Shown here: positions 34,953 through 46,976 of the stretch, piece after piece
Numbering within the stretch: position 1 is the stretch's first letter
Layout of the letters: the number at the start of each line of letters is the position of its first letter
Assembly (NCBI GenBank): GCA_003550325.1
Contig: QKWP01000053.1
Coordinates: 290,446 to 354,445 of the forward strand
DNA from: Gigaspora rosea
Lineage: Eukaryota > Glomeromycota > Glomeromycetes > Diversisporales > Gigasporaceae
Direction of reading: 5' to 3'
Length of the DNA stretch: 64,000 nt
The notes under the pieces: model-generated
What the model was told of the DNA's origin: nothing
What the model saw: only the letters and a program-made list of their open reading frames with translations
Database searches by the model: none
Translations under genes and position numbers: made by a program

Positions 34953-37098
34953 TAGTGCTCCTATGTTCGGTTCGGGTTCGGTCCAGTTCGGATCCGATCT
35001 GGGATCGAACCGAACTCGAACTCTAAATTTTGCTAGTTTCAAACTTCGAACCAGACTCAAACTCAGTTAAGAGTTCGGTTCGGTTCGGTCCGAAGTTTGT
35101 CAAACTAGTTTGAAGTTCGAATATTTATACTAGTATTTGGATTAGTGTTACGAATCGGGCAAAAAATCATAATCGATTAGTTAGTTGAAAATTTTTAAAA
35201 AATCGATTAATAGTTGATTATGTTTAACTAATCAACTAATCAATTAATCGATTAATCAATTATACTGGCGATCATAAGTAGTGCAACAAAAAAAAATTTT
35301 TACTCAGATCGCATTATTTCCCGCAATTTTGGGTGTATCCTTTTATTTTTTTTTTATTTTACTCATAAATGGTACCTTTTTTCAATGTTAAAATTTTTAA
35401 TATTCATTATTATTGCCAATGTAAAGATAATCGAGCTTGTACTATAGCACAAATCATGTGTTGCATTACTTTTTACAACGATCAGATGATGGCCATTGTA
35501 CAACGAAGGATCACGTGACCAGAAAATCTATTCTCATTTTTGCATTCTCGTGTTACAATAGAACTTAAATGACGTTCTAGCAAAAAAAAAAATACGTACG
35601 ATTTATAACTCAAAAGAGCCCTTGTTTCTTCGTTGCTGCAAAACCAGTGTACCACAAGGGTGGTAAGCTAGACATGTAATTTTAGTTCCTTTCTGGCTCT
35701 TTACACCAATAAAAGTGGTGGAGCTATCGTGTTTGCAAAAAATTAGTGAAGGTCTGTCGTTTACCTATTAGCAGTGAGCCAACCCAAGTGACGATTTTAA
35801 AATTGAGCCACCTACCTTTGCCATTTAATTGCTGTTGAAGTACGGTTTTATCGAAAAAATTAAACCGTATTAATAATTTAGGTTTTTTTTTTTTTACATA
35901 TAGAAATTATGGTTTGGTAATATAGGTTAAGTAAGAAAAGCTCTACCCGTATGAATATCAACGAAAACGTTGGCTTGAATTTGTGAAAATCGGTCTACCA
36001 AATACTGGTCTAGGTAATTTCGACTAAAAAGCTAAAATTCGAAATTTTTTGAGTTGGATAGTAAATAATACTATAGAAACAACTCAAAAAATTATTAATT
36101 TGCTTTTAATATTAGAGATTTGGGACAGGTTTGTAAAGGTATAATGCTATATTAAATTTCGCGGTATTAATAGCCTTTGCAAAGTCGACTACGGGATGAA
36201 TATTGAATTATATTAATATATTTTTTATTAATATTTTATATATACTGTCATAGATTACGAATTTGCTATTTAAAAAATATATATATATAGAAAGATAACG
36301 ATGTCAAATATAGCGCGATACTTATAAGACATTAGCTTAAAAATAATTAGACAAAGTTTTTAATTAATATCTTCACCCTCTGAACTCATTCGTTTAAATA
36401 TTTGTAGGTTAAGGATTTAACATCGGCTTGGAAATATTTAAGACGAATTTCAGGTGAAAAAAAATCTTTGGGGCAAGATCCAGGTGGCCTAGATGGGAAT
36501 CAAAGCACGGACCTATATCGTCCCATCTATACAATGCTAGAACAAGTTCGTAAAGCAATCAAGGCACAAGGTGGATACACCATGTTGTGGTGGCCATGAA
36601 ATATTAAAATAGAAAAAAAAATTTTTTTTTATATATAAAAAAAATTTTTTTGTTTTATATTCGTGTTGTGTTTAAAACGAGCAAAAGTAATGCAACATAA
36701 TTTTAAATAAAGCTCGTGCTTATAAAAAATCTACTTTATTAATACATTCTAAGATTTTTTTATATGAATACTATACTATTTACAAATAAAAAAATAAAAC
36801 AAATAAAAGGATACACCCAGAATTGCGGGAAATAATGCGATCTAAGTAAAAATTTTTTTTGTTGCACTACTTATGATCACCAGTGTAGTTGCCAACTCGA
36901 TCAACTAATCGATTAATCAATTTTTGATTTATATCACTAATTCGGATTTCAAACTAGTATGACAAACTTCGGACCGAACCCGGACCGAACTCGAACTTGA
37001 CTAAAAAGTTTGAAACAAAAAGTTTGAGTTCGGTTCGAAAATCGAACTGGATTCAAACTTGACAATGTCCAGTTCAGTCCGATCCGATAGGAGCCCTA
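34953..37098. mobile_element. Non-autonomous hAT element nested in the transposase gene
   Basis: The ends are TAGTGCTCCTATGTTCGG and the inverted TAGGGCTCCTATCGG. The 8-bp duplication CCTGCAAG (34945-34952 and 37099-37106) is exact and lies over a splice donor of the host transposase. Subterminal parts are filled with GTTCGG-type repeats. No transposase of its own; the middle is taken up by another element at 35263-36885. Confidence 0.9.
35263..36885. mobile_element. Tc1/mariner-type element nested at the third level
   Basis: The inverted ends (TACTGGCGATCATAAGTAG / CACTGGTGATCATAAGTAG) extend about 80 bp through GTGCAAC, CGCATTATTTCCCGCAATT and GTGTATCC, and TA flanks both (35261-35262, 36886-36887). 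Two coding-like pieces lie inside on the plus strand: near 35945, EYQRKRWLEFVKIGLPNTG, and near 36415-36597, LTSAWKYLRRISGE with TMLEQVRKAIKAQGG before a stop. I do not recognise them as a standard transposase. Confidence 0.8.
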
Positions 37099-38189
37099 CC
37101 TGCAAGATGGTTTTTTTTAAAATAAGTAATCAAGGCTTTACAACATTTAAGTATGCGATCCGCAAATGATATTTTACTAATATCTTTTGAAATAAGGTTA
37201 ATAGCGTGGGAAATACATCGGATATTTAAAATATTTGGATATTGTTCTGCAATAATACGACGTGCAGCTCTAATGTTAGCACCTGAATTCGTTACAATAG
37301 CTGAAAATTTTTCAGTGCCAATTTTTTCCAAAATATTAGTAATCTCTTCTGCCAAAAATTCTTGTGTATGTCTTTCACTTGACAGATTTCGAAGACTCCA
37401 CAAATATTGACAGCGAGCTGGTATATATACTACGAAGTTCCAAATCGACTCATTAGAAGGATTACTCTAGCCATCACATGCTAAATAATAAAACTTTTAA
37501 TATATGTATGTACAAACAAAAATAGCGATACCAAATAAAACCTGCAAGTAATCTAGTCAATGCATACAATCAAGTTTTATTTGGTATAACTAAATAAATA
37601 ATTTACCGATAGTTAAATTGTTTGAATCAGTTAATTGTTTGATTATTGACTGATTAACAAATGCTGTTTCTTGTGCCAAATAGTGACCAGAAAGAACATC
37701 TTTGGATGGGGGTTCGTATGCTGGGCATAATGTTTTTAATAACTCCACAAAAAATGGATTTTCAATAATATGAAAAGGGATTCCACAAACAATAAATGCC
37801 TTTACTAATGCTCTATTTATATCTTTAATACAATCTTGTGTTAACTTGGTACTTTCAACAAAGTCAGAAAGTTGTGACTGAACATTTAATTTTCGTTTTT
37901 TTAATGTTGATGCATTAAGTGCTCTTGCTGTTAATCGTTCTAAAAACAGGCTACGAACATCTAGTGTAGCTTTATTACACGAATTACCTAAATGATCTTT
38001 AAGGATAGCGGGAGAGCCTTTGTACCAGAATTTATTACAATAGTTACAAGTTGCACTCCAATGGCCTTTAGAAATTTCTTTTCCTTGTTTAATATGCGTT
38101 TCCCATACGATTGACTTTGGTTTACCACTAGATTTTCGTATAGATGTTTCATTTGGATTAACGGAGGGAGTATTAGAGTTTTCTGCCAT

Positions 38190-39530
38190 ATTGTGATTTT
38201 GAATTTCAAAAAACTCATTTAACGGGATTTTTATCTATTGCTATTTAAAGATATTTTTAATCAATATTCCGGATTATAATATATTAATTTCTTCGTGATA
38301 AACTTCTTAATACAGTAATAAGAAAGTTACAATATATCGAAAGCAACACATAAACGTACACATATATTTACCTGTTTTGATCCTTTTTCGCGTTTTTTTT
38401 TTAAAAAAAAAATTGTTGCCATTCACATGAAATTTTTTTAAAATTTCTTTACTCGAACCTGAATTTTTTTTCTTTTTTTTTTTTTTTTAGCAATTTGCTA
38501 GCAGGTTTAATACGCTTTGTTTGTTTGTTTTTTTTTTAAAAAAAATTGTCACCATTCACATGAAATTTTTTAAAATCTCTTTGTCTGGACCTGAAAATTT
38601 TTTTTTAACAATTTGTTAATGTTTTGTTTGTTTTTTTTTTTAAAAAAAAAATAATAAATAAAGAAAAAAAGCAATGTGTATATGTACATCCACATGAAAG
38701 TTTTCTTGAAATTAAACCTGAAATCTTCTTAAAACATTTTCATATCATTAATTTCAGGTTCTAGCTTTTAGCAATGACAGATTTATTTACTATATTTGGG
38801 GTATTCTAGTTTTCATAAACTATACCGTGGAATTATAGATTAAATAATTCTGACTAGATCACACATTTCTTGAGAAGACATAAAACCCACCCCTTTATTC
38901 AACAGAAATTTTTGTATCAAATTAGCATATAAATGATAACCGATTACAGAGTTTAGGTAAAAAAAAAATCTTTAAGCTTTTTATTATTCGTGTACCTAGT
39001 TCAAGGTCTCCGAATTAGCAGTATGCACTTAAATACATCCAGATCCATTTGGGTGGTTAAGGTTTTGTTAAACTAGTTAATTTCTTGTTATTTATCTAGT
39101 CAATTTATAATGCGATAGAAATTTTCCAAATTTGATTACTAGCTGCAGGGTCAATTATTGATTGGTTCGATACTATTTTTGTAAAACCCAATTTAAAATT
39201 CCCTGTGAAAAGATATTGAAATGAATTTTTCAAGTTTCCGTAAGTTGAATTTCGTACAATTTTATGTGTTGAATACTTCTATTAGAAAGACATGTTTATT
39301 ATTACTTATTCAGATCTTTTTTTTTTATATTCCCAAGAGTCTGCTAGCTGACAAGAACGGTCTTTCTAAAATTCTGCATAAACTGGCTTATATTCTTAGA
39401 ATACAAGTTTACTTCCAGTAATAAACCGGGTTTACATGTTCACATAACAATAATGTAAATTAGATAATCCAAAAGTTCAGGGTTCTAACGCAGTGAATTA
39501 AATTTATAATACGTAATGATAAATCATATC
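38190..39530. other. Spacer with T/A homopolymer direct repeats
   Basis: No gene is seen. A unit of about 120 bp with TTTTTTAAAAAAA, ATTCACATGAAATTTTTT and ACCTGAA repeats two and a half times at about 38385-38660. Confidence 0.55.
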
Positions 39531-39555
39531 GTCATATGTATTTACAATATTGGAA

Positions 39556-39691
39556 TATAGGCTATCACGGATTTTATCGAACATTTTCGGAAGTATCAGA
39601 AATTTCGGAAATTTGTATGATCGGCAAAATTAATATCGCCCCTATTTTGGATTCGGATTTAGCGAAATATTTGGTTTCGCCCGAAACATTA
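39556..39691. repeat. TTTCGG/TTTCGCC subterminal repeat array with hAT-like end
   Basis: The stretch has repeated TTTCGGAA-type phrases and ends TTTCGCCCGAAACATTA, matching the end at 52598 (TTTCGCCCGAAACACTAA). The open frame across it is a by-product of the repeat. The other end of this copy was not found. Confidence 0.5.
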
Positions 39692-40013
39692 GTGTGGAAC
39701 ACTATAAACCAACACCTTTTTATATATATTTTACAAAAATTGATATAACTTAAAAATAAAAAATTTTTTTAAAAAATTTTTTTTATCCAATTTGTAGCTT
39801 TAAGGCTAAGCTACAATTTGTCTAGAAAAGATTTTTATTTTATTTTAATTTTAAAAGGTTACTATGAAATTGAAAATTTGGCGTTTAATATAAAAAAAAA
39901 AAGAAATTTATATGTAATTTTTGACCAATCACAATTGATTACATTATACTAGCCAATCAGAATTGAGTATTTATTTCAAAATTTGGCGCGGAGTGTTGGT
40001 TTATGCTGTCTCA

Positions 40014-41040
40014 CACTGTAGCAAATCTTACGTTTTTGATACTCCTGTACTTACTTTTTTGATACTCCTGTATGTACCCCAAAATTACGCTTACTTTTTT
40101 GATGCAGATCTGCATATATACACGTGACTTGTGTTACACAAAGGCCCAGTGCATTGTTTTTGCAAAAATAATTTTTGGTTACATGCCTCTAATGTCATGT
40201 AATGTTACACAAGTTTAATTTTGCCTGGCATTAAGCTTATTGCTGGTGGGCACTATCATGATAATGCCCCCGGCGGGGCTAGACATAATTCCGGCCCACC
40301 CTAACCTTAAATCTAGTGGTACCCTAACCCGGCATTAAGCTTAATGCTGGTGGGCACTATCATGATAATGCCCCGGCGGGGTTAGACATAATTCCGGCAC
40401 ACCTTAACCCTAAATCTAGGAACCCTAAAAACTAATTGTTCGAAGCACATCCAATCACAGTACATATACTGGTTACACAACATATGCATCTAGTATATGT
40501 ATTGTGATTGGATGTTGCTTCGAACAATTAGTTTTTAGGGTTCCTAGATTTAGGGCCGGAATTATATCTAACCCCGCTGGGGCATTATCATGATAGTGCC
40601 AACCAGCATTAAGCTTAATGCCGGGTTAGGGTACCACTAGATTTAGGGTTATGATGGGCCAGAATTTTGTCTAACCCCGCCGGGGCATTATCATGATAGT
40701 GCCCACCAGCATTAAGCTTAATGCTGGGTTAGGGTACCACTAGATTTAAAGTTAGGGTGGGCCAGAATTATGTCTAGCTCCTCCGGGGGCATTATTATGA
40801 TAGAGCCCACTAGCAATAAGCTTAATGCCGGGCAAAATTAAACTCGTGTAATGTTACATAACATTAGAGGTGTGTAACCAAATATTATTTTGCAAAAACA
40901 ATGCACTGGGCCTCTGTGTAATACAAGTCATGTGTATATATGCAGATCTGCATCAAAAAAGTAAGTGTAATTTTGGGGTACATACAGGAGTATCAAAAAG
41001 TAAGTGCAGGAATATCAAAAACGTAAGATTTGCCACACTG
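40014..41040. mobile_element. One-kilobase palindrome with internally repeated arms
   Basis: The whole segment folds on itself about a centre near 40480. Outer arms share GCAAATCTTACGTTTTTGAT, GCAGATCTGCAT and CAATGCA. Inside them a unit of about 100 bp (GGCATTAAGCTTAATGCTGG; ATCATGATAATGCCCC; CCCTAACC) stands twice on the left and three times, inverted, on the right. Around the centre CATCCAATCACA and AACTAATTGTTCGAAGC pair perfectly or nearly so. TA follows the right end. It has no coding frame and resembles a foldback element. Confidence 0.85.
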
Positions 41041-41343
41041 TATGTGTCCGAAATTAAGCTACCTTTTTTGACCAAAAAATTACAAGAAAAATCGTAAAGT
41101 AGCTTATTTTCGAAATATAGCATTTTTTGAAAAAACTGAAAAACGTACTAATAAAAAGTTATCCAAATGACACCAAATTTTTACTTTAGTTGTATTTTGA
41201 TGCACTGAACAACTTTACTTAATCAACTTTTTGAAGTTTACTTAGTAAAAAAAAGTTTTATATGTAGCAACTGCCAACGAATTTTTTAAGATTTTTAAAA
41301 AAAATTAGGGGAGTAGCTTATTTTAGGTAGTAGCTTATTTTCG
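41041..41343. mobile_element. MITE with TGTCCGAAAATAAGC-type ends
   Basis: Left end TATGTGTCCGAAATTAAGCTAC and inverted right end TATATGTCCGAAAATAAGC pair; TA stands at each edge, which fits a mariner-type target. It directly abuts the palindrome at 40014-41040. The interior is A+T-rich without a frame. Confidence 0.75.
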
Positions 41344-41465
41344 GACATATACGGTATACATAATTACTTTTTCCACTATAGCAATAGCAAGCCTTCATAT
41401 AGAGAGAAAACCGTCGAATCTTCTTATAGCAAAAAGAGAATCAGTAATGTGTTCCTGCTAATATG

Positions 41466-42420
41466 AGCGAGGTCCATTCTTATCGTCCTTGCACTGCCAC
41501 TTGCAGCCATGGAGTCAATACAACAACTGGTTCTTGCACTGCTACTTGCAACTGTGAAGCCAAATACAACAACAGGTCCTTGTACTGCCACTTGCAGCCA
41601 TGGATCCAACTATCTCTGGTTCTTGCACTGTCACTTGCAGCTGTGGAGCCAAATACACAACAGGTTCTTGCACTACCACTTGCAGCCGTGGAGCCAACTA
41701 CCTTACTGACACTTGCAGCTATGGTGCCAACTACCTCTAGTCCTTGCACTGACACTTGCAGCCGTGTAGCCAGGTATACATACTACAGGCCCTTGTATTG
41801 CTAATACAGCCATGAAGCCTGATATAACAAAAGAAACAATCTTATAAAACAAGTTACAAAATCTCACGACAATAATCAAAGAATAACTATAAAAGGATAA
41901 ATAACAAAACCTGTACATGATTAGTCATAACGTCATCTGATCTTATAATAATAATTACCCTATCACTTCGTTGACAGGCTTCTCATTAAACTGGTCCTTG
42001 CACTGCCACTTGCAGTCATGAAGCAAAATACAACAACTGGTCCTTGTACTGCCACTTGTAGCTCTGGATCCAACTACCTCTGGTCCTTGCACTACCACTT
42101 CATGGAGCCAGGTACAAAACAGGTCCTTGCACTGCTAATTGCAGTCGCAGAACCATACAAAACATCAGGTCCTTGCACTGCTAACGCAGCCATGGAGCCT
42201 GGCATAACAAAAGTATTAGTTCCTTGTACTGCTAACGCAGCTGTGGAGCCTGGTATATCAAAAACATCAGGTCCTTGCACTGCTAATGCAGCCGTGAAGC
42301 CTGGTATAACAAAAACATCAGGTCCTTGCACTGCTAATACAGCCATAGAGCCTTGCATATCAAAAACATCAGGTCCTTGCACTGCTAACACAGCCGTGGA
42401 GCCAGGCATAACAACAGTTT
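41466..42420 (+). repeat. Minisatellite of ~45-51 bp units, interrupted
   Basis: Units contain CCTTGCACTGC and GCAGCC…GGAGCC. The later block (about 42150-42420) has regular 51-bp units that translate as GPCTANAAVEPG-type peptides, while units in the first block (41466-41810) vary in length and change frame from one to the next. Both strands stay open for 300-440 bases only because of the repeat. I read it as a non-coding minisatellite, though a repetitive surface protein exon cannot be excluded. Confidence 0.75.
41861..41985 (+). repeat. Direct repeat within/after the minisatellite, copy 1
   Basis: It matches about 42650-42770, sharing AATCAAAGAATAACTATAAAA, GTCATCTGAT and the hairpin-forming CACTTCGTTGACAGGCTT. 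Confidence 0.7.
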
Positions 42421-42649
42421 TACTTGCTTGGCTTCGAGTAAGTAAGGGAGGGCGATAGAGCCAGCCTCTACAAGGCAAGTGATAGTGAAGAAAAAGATAC
42501 CTCTTCTTCCTCAAGACAATCAGCCTTAAATATTCTTCTCATTGTCCCATACTCCTGTACCGATCTAACAATAAACATAACAATGTGAATTCCTGAAAAT
42601 CATATGCTAATCCAACATTACTTGTAAATACAAGTTTCAATATATAATG

Positions 42650-42770
42650 AGAATAGTCAAAGAATAACCATAAAAGGATACATGAAAAACCTGTAATATG
42701 CCTGATCATAAAGTCATCTGATTTTGCAATAATGATCGCCCTGTCACTTCGTTGACAGGCTTTTCAATTT
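42650..42770 (+). repeat. Direct repeat, copy 2
   Basis: The second copy of the segment at 41861-41985, with CCTGTCACTTCGTTGACAGG, a perfect small hairpin. Confidence 0.7.
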
Positions 42771-42879
42771 TTTATAAATAGGCTATTATCTTGTTAAGTA
42801 CAACCGATTTATTTCTAGCTTGAATACATACATTACACACATGCACAAGTAGAAGTTACACAAATATGTAGAGTATATG

Positions 42880-42950
42880 CTGATGTAGATCATGTGATAA
42901 ATGATCAACAAAACCTGGCACAGATTTTTTGTTTGCAATATAAACAGATG
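42880..42950 (+). repeat. Dispersed ~65-bp repeat, copy 2
   Basis: Inverted relative to the copy at 28500-28575; it shares GATCATGTGATAAAT and ACAAAACCTGG. Confidence 0.65.
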
Positions 42951-44688
42951 GACAATCAATAGATATAATTTATATATTACCGTATTATTATTTCTATTAT
43001 AGTTTAAATTCGAAGTAAAATAAGTCGTGTTTTAGAAGAATAAAACTTTTCACCCAGATTATAAAACAATTAACAAGCATAGAAACTTTATTCGAAAAGT
43101 TTTTAATAAGAAGTTACACATTCTTTATTAATATTCTTAAACTTTTTTATCATACATAATAAAACAATCTCTATTGAATTAAATATCTTTTGAAGAATAT
43201 ACATATTTCGAAAACAGTCTGTAATGGTTATAATAAAACAATGAGTTAATTATTTATTAAATAATAACAGATAAGAAAAACTGAAAAACAATGTTGAACT
43301 TTGCGAATTGTGCGGTAAAATATACTTATATTACCACTTACTATTGTTGACTTATGAAACATCACAAAAACGGGCATAACTTTTGAACCAGTAATTCGAA
43401 TTTGATGAACCTACTACTATTCAACTCAGCTCGTTGAGATGGTTCGAATGAGCTATTGTATGTCCCTGTACGACCTCTAGTTGCCAAGATAGGAGTTGTC
43501 AAACATTTACTCCTATACTTATTAATAGATCAGCAATCTGATTGGCTAGGAGATTGCTGCGGGCAAAAACATTAGATCTGACATATCTGAAAGATGTTAT
43601 ATTTATAGCTTATATTCTAGATATCTCATATATTATATTTATATCATTTATTACATATATTACATTTATTCTATTTATACTATATATTTTATTAATGGTA
43701 GTTATAGTATATATTACACAGTAAAAGATATTGACCGTTACATTTGTAAAAATCCAAAAAGTATAAAAGCAGCAGATGTGGACCCCAAGTTCAACATCGA
43801 GTCTTCATACTCTTTCAATAATAAAAACAACTATTAACTACACAAATCAAACAGTTATTAGTATCCTCATATACTTTTAATTGTAGCCTCTTTTGTAATT
43901 GCAAATTGCCTTAAATCTTCTTTGTTAAGTTTCTTAAAAATGCCATACTGACTTAGATATACCACAGTAACAAAGTTTGAAGTTACACAAAGTGTTCACT
44001 GTCTAAGATCACTCTAGTTACCTAATATATTTGAAGAAGTGGATTTAGGATAACACTATAGAGTAGATAGTACTTCAACTGTTAAAAGAATGACCTTTTC
44101 TAGTATGATGCAGCACGATGCAGCATAATGCAACTTCAGTTTCTTGAAAAGACATTCTCTACGAAGCTATTTTATTAGTAAAGTATTGCGTGATTGGATT
44201 GGTTTTTTTAAAGTTAACTTATACCTGAAAATTCTGGTTTTATACTACCATTCTATATAAATACTCATGTAATATCAATTCTAGAAATCATTGGAATCAA
44301 AAGTTCTCTATGCTAGTGGAAACAGAATATAAGTGGGTTTAGAATTTTCTAGTTAAATTAGGATTAGAATAGGTGTTCATATGATAAAATCAGCAAGATT
44401 CTGAATGTATTTAAATTCAAATTCTACTTACAACGAATGTATATACCAATTTAATTTTGATTAAAATATTGTAGACAAATTAACATAAATTTTCAATATT
44501 TTAGTAATTGATAATTGAAAGCATCAGTATTATTGCCGTTAACATCATACTGTAAATTACATTATATAAGATTAGAAAATTTTTTGAATGGTGAATTTTA
44601 TTTGGTCAATAGCAATCTTGCTATTGTATAAAACAAACCAGTATCACACAAAAAAAATAGTAGTTTTGTTATAATTAAAACTCTTGAC
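42951..44688. other. A+T-rich spacer with one promoter-like site
   Basis: No gene is supported. Near 43760 TATAAAAGC is followed about 35 bases later by a C/T-rich leader-like stretch, which resembles a fungal promoter or an LTR R region. GATGCAGCACGATGCAGCATAA-type short repeats stand at 44107-44130. Confidence 0.4.
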
Positions 44689-45307
44689 TAGTGTTTTGGG
44701 TGAAATCTATTTTCAAAATCCGAAAGGTGAAACCAAAATGCTTCCAAAGGCAAAATAAATCTGAAATTTTCAAAATTTCTAAAATTTCCAAAATAGGCGA
44801 AGCTTCCAAAATCTGGCAAAACCTCTGAAACCTGGTGAAACTGAAATGGCAAAATCTCTGAAACTTTTTCAATTTTTTTTTACTTTTTTGGAATTCTATT
44901 GTTCTATTATTTTTCTTGTATGTAGAATTATTAATTCATAATTTTAATTTGTAATGCAAATTTGCTTGCAAAAACATAGTAATATATGAAGTATACATAT
45001 AGTACGAAGAAATAATACTAGGTAAAATAACAATTTATATACTTTAAAAACATTTATTTAAAATTTCTAGTATTTAATCCTTTAATTCAATTTATTTCAG
45101 TATTAAAGAACCGGTTTGGATAACCTCTTGACTCAATTTTTCCAAAAAAAAATTTTTTTTAAATTCCTATTGTCACCCAATGATGACCTTACTTTTCCAG
45201 AATTACCCGATAGGTCCAATAAAAAAAAAATCTAAATTTTCTAATTCTATGTTATGCAAACTGAAGAATTAACTTTGCATTACCTTAGATGTGAACATGA
45301 ATAAATT

Positions 45308-45412
45308 TAGACCACGCAAAGTTATTTTTTTTAAAAAAAAACCTCCTGCCGACCGGAATTTTGAAACCCCAGGTTATGCAAAACAAAAATTAACTTTGCG
45401 TGGCCTTATAAG
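45308..45412. mobile_element. Small MITE with CCACGCAAAGTTA ends
   Basis: TTTAGACCACGCAAAGTTA at the left pairs with TAACTTTGCGTGGCCTTA at the right. A further diverged copy of one end (TTAACTTTGCATTACCTTA) lies just before, at 45270-45288. Confidence 0.6.
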
Positions 45413-45618
45413 AAAAAATATTTGTAGGATCTATCAATATCATCCCACACGTTATCCATCATGTGATGCGTAGGATAATTTGGAGCCAATACCATAATTC
45501 TGCTAAAATTTAAGATTTTCGCAATCCCGCGAATCATATGCAGATCACGCGCGTGATCCCGCATCCCGCGTGGGATTTTTGGAAAAACTGCAAATTGCCC
45601 ATCACTAAATAAATATAC

Positions 45619-46830
45619 CTGGAACGGAGTGCAACGAAGCAGTGTTGTACACGGACATTGTCCCGCCGATTTTTCAGGGACGCAGACAGTCCGGGACAGG
45701 ACGTCCGGGACATGTCCGCAATAATGTCCCAACATGATACATGTCCGCCGGGTAAAACCAATCAAATTGCGGAATTATACGAATTTTATTGGTAGATGAT
45801 CACGTGTTGAGTCGCAAAATGTCCGGGACAAAAAAAATTCTGGGCGGACATGTTCCGGACTGTCCGCCATTTGTGTCCGTGTCCCATGACAACACTGCAA
45901 CGAAGTGCATGGTTACCTGAAGAGTGAAATGGTGTGAACAAATACGGTTCTTTGATTGGTTGTGTTTTCACATGACATTATGGAGTGCGGTGTTCCAAAT
46001 TTGCATTTTATGTTGGACCGGTTTGATATGACTTTTTACATGTGCACGTGTTATTCTTGGGTGATTGTCCCTACAAGGGGGGTTATTTTTAAGTAGGTAT
46101 TTCGAGTTTACGTTTCATGCCTTTGTGTTACTGCTTGTCGCAGTAGGGGTTGATGTTTAAGGGGTTCCGGTATGTGATTATGGTAGTATTTTTTTTTTTG
46201 CTCAATCTTTTTTATAAGAATGTCGAAATTCTGTTCCGTACCAGGAACGGAGTACAATGAAGTGCTTGGTTATCTGAAGAGCGAAATAGTGTGAGCAAAT
46301 ACAGTTCTTTGATTGGTTGTGTTTTCATATGACATTATGGGATGCAGTGTTCCAAATTTGTGTTTTATGTTGGACCGGTTTGATATGACTTTTTACGTGT
46401 GCACGTGTTATTCTTGGATGATTGTCCCTACGAAGGGGGTTATTTTTAAGTAAGTATTTCGAGTTTACATTTCGTGCCTTTGGGTTACTGCTTGTCGCAG
46501 TAGGGGTTGATGTTTAAGGGGTTCCAGTATGTGATTACAGTAGTAATTATTTTATTTTGCTCGGAATCTTTTTTACCAGGAGCGGAGTGCAACGAAGTGC
46601 ATGGTTATCTGAAAAGTGAAATGGTGTGAACAAATACGGTTCTTTGATTGGTTATATTTTTACATGAAATTATGGAATGCGAAGGTCTGATTGCCTTTTA
46701 TATTAAACCGGTTTGGTATAGCTTTCGTACGTACATACGTGCTATTCGTACATGATTATACCTTCAAAAAGACTACTTTAAGTAAGTACAGTATTTCAAG
46801 TTTAAGTTGTGCCTCATTTTTTATTTGATT
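45619..46830 (+). repeat. Tandem repeat of ~335-345 bp, nearly three copies
   Basis: Units begin CCAGGAACGGAGTGCAACGAAG near 45619, 46243 and 46575 and share TTCTTTGATTGGTT, GGACCGGTTTGATATGACTT and CTGCTTGTCGCAGTAGGGGT. The first unit holds a hAT MITE; the third is truncated and diverged. No frame persists across the units. Confidence 0.8.
45640..45897. mobile_element. hAT MITE, CAGTGTTG ends, CAACGAAG duplication
   Basis: The ends are CAGTGTTGTACACGGACA and inverted CAGTGTTGTCATGGGACA; CAACGAAG flanks both sides (45632-45639, 45898-45905). Units 2 and 3 of the surrounding tandem repeat show the empty site. The subterminal parts repeat GTCCGGGACA and the whole 258 bp is far richer in G+C than its surroundings. 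Confidence 0.9.
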
Positions 46831-46976
46831 TATTTCTTATTTACTGGTATTATTATAATAATATTTCTGCGCCCAAAAAATCACAGCATTTCCTTATTCT
46901 GCCCCTGCTTTATTTTGATCGATCATTGTTACATTCGATTATCCTTAAACCTTTCAATTGTCTCTATGTAACACAT

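Larger units (their letters stand above)
33461..38189 (-). mobile_element. hAT transposase gene, interrupted by a nested element
   Basis: The gene begins at 38189 (MAENSNTPSVNPNE) with a BED zinc finger near residues 45-75 (CNYC…H…C), a region with NPFFVELLK (up to 37608), then a hAT core exon (about 37480-37107: IVTNSGANIRAARRII, IRCISHAINLI). After the insertion at 34953-37098 come DTRWHTMYN (about 34800), then 34585-33464 with FSVTPHAAGCERIWSTLGW and TRLSLSKIENMQKL, the C-terminal dimerisation region, and an acidic tail. Introns with consensus sites join in frame. A TAG replaces the W of the usual CDGW near 37467, and a homopolymer indel near 34276-34285 shifts the frame, so it is inactive. 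The terminal inverted repeats of this element were not found. Confidence 0.9.

Noticed and set aside
41424-42514. Frames on both strands of the minisatellite as protein genes
   Set aside because: Units shift frame in the first block and both strands stay open, as expected from a repeat without selection on coding.
43430-43460. GGTTCGAAT as the T-loop of a tRNA
   Set aside because: No acceptor, D or anticodon stems can be formed around it.
45406-45971. Minus-strand frames over the hAT MITE
   Set aside because: They span the MITE and its flanks; the G+C-rich repeats remove stops by chance.
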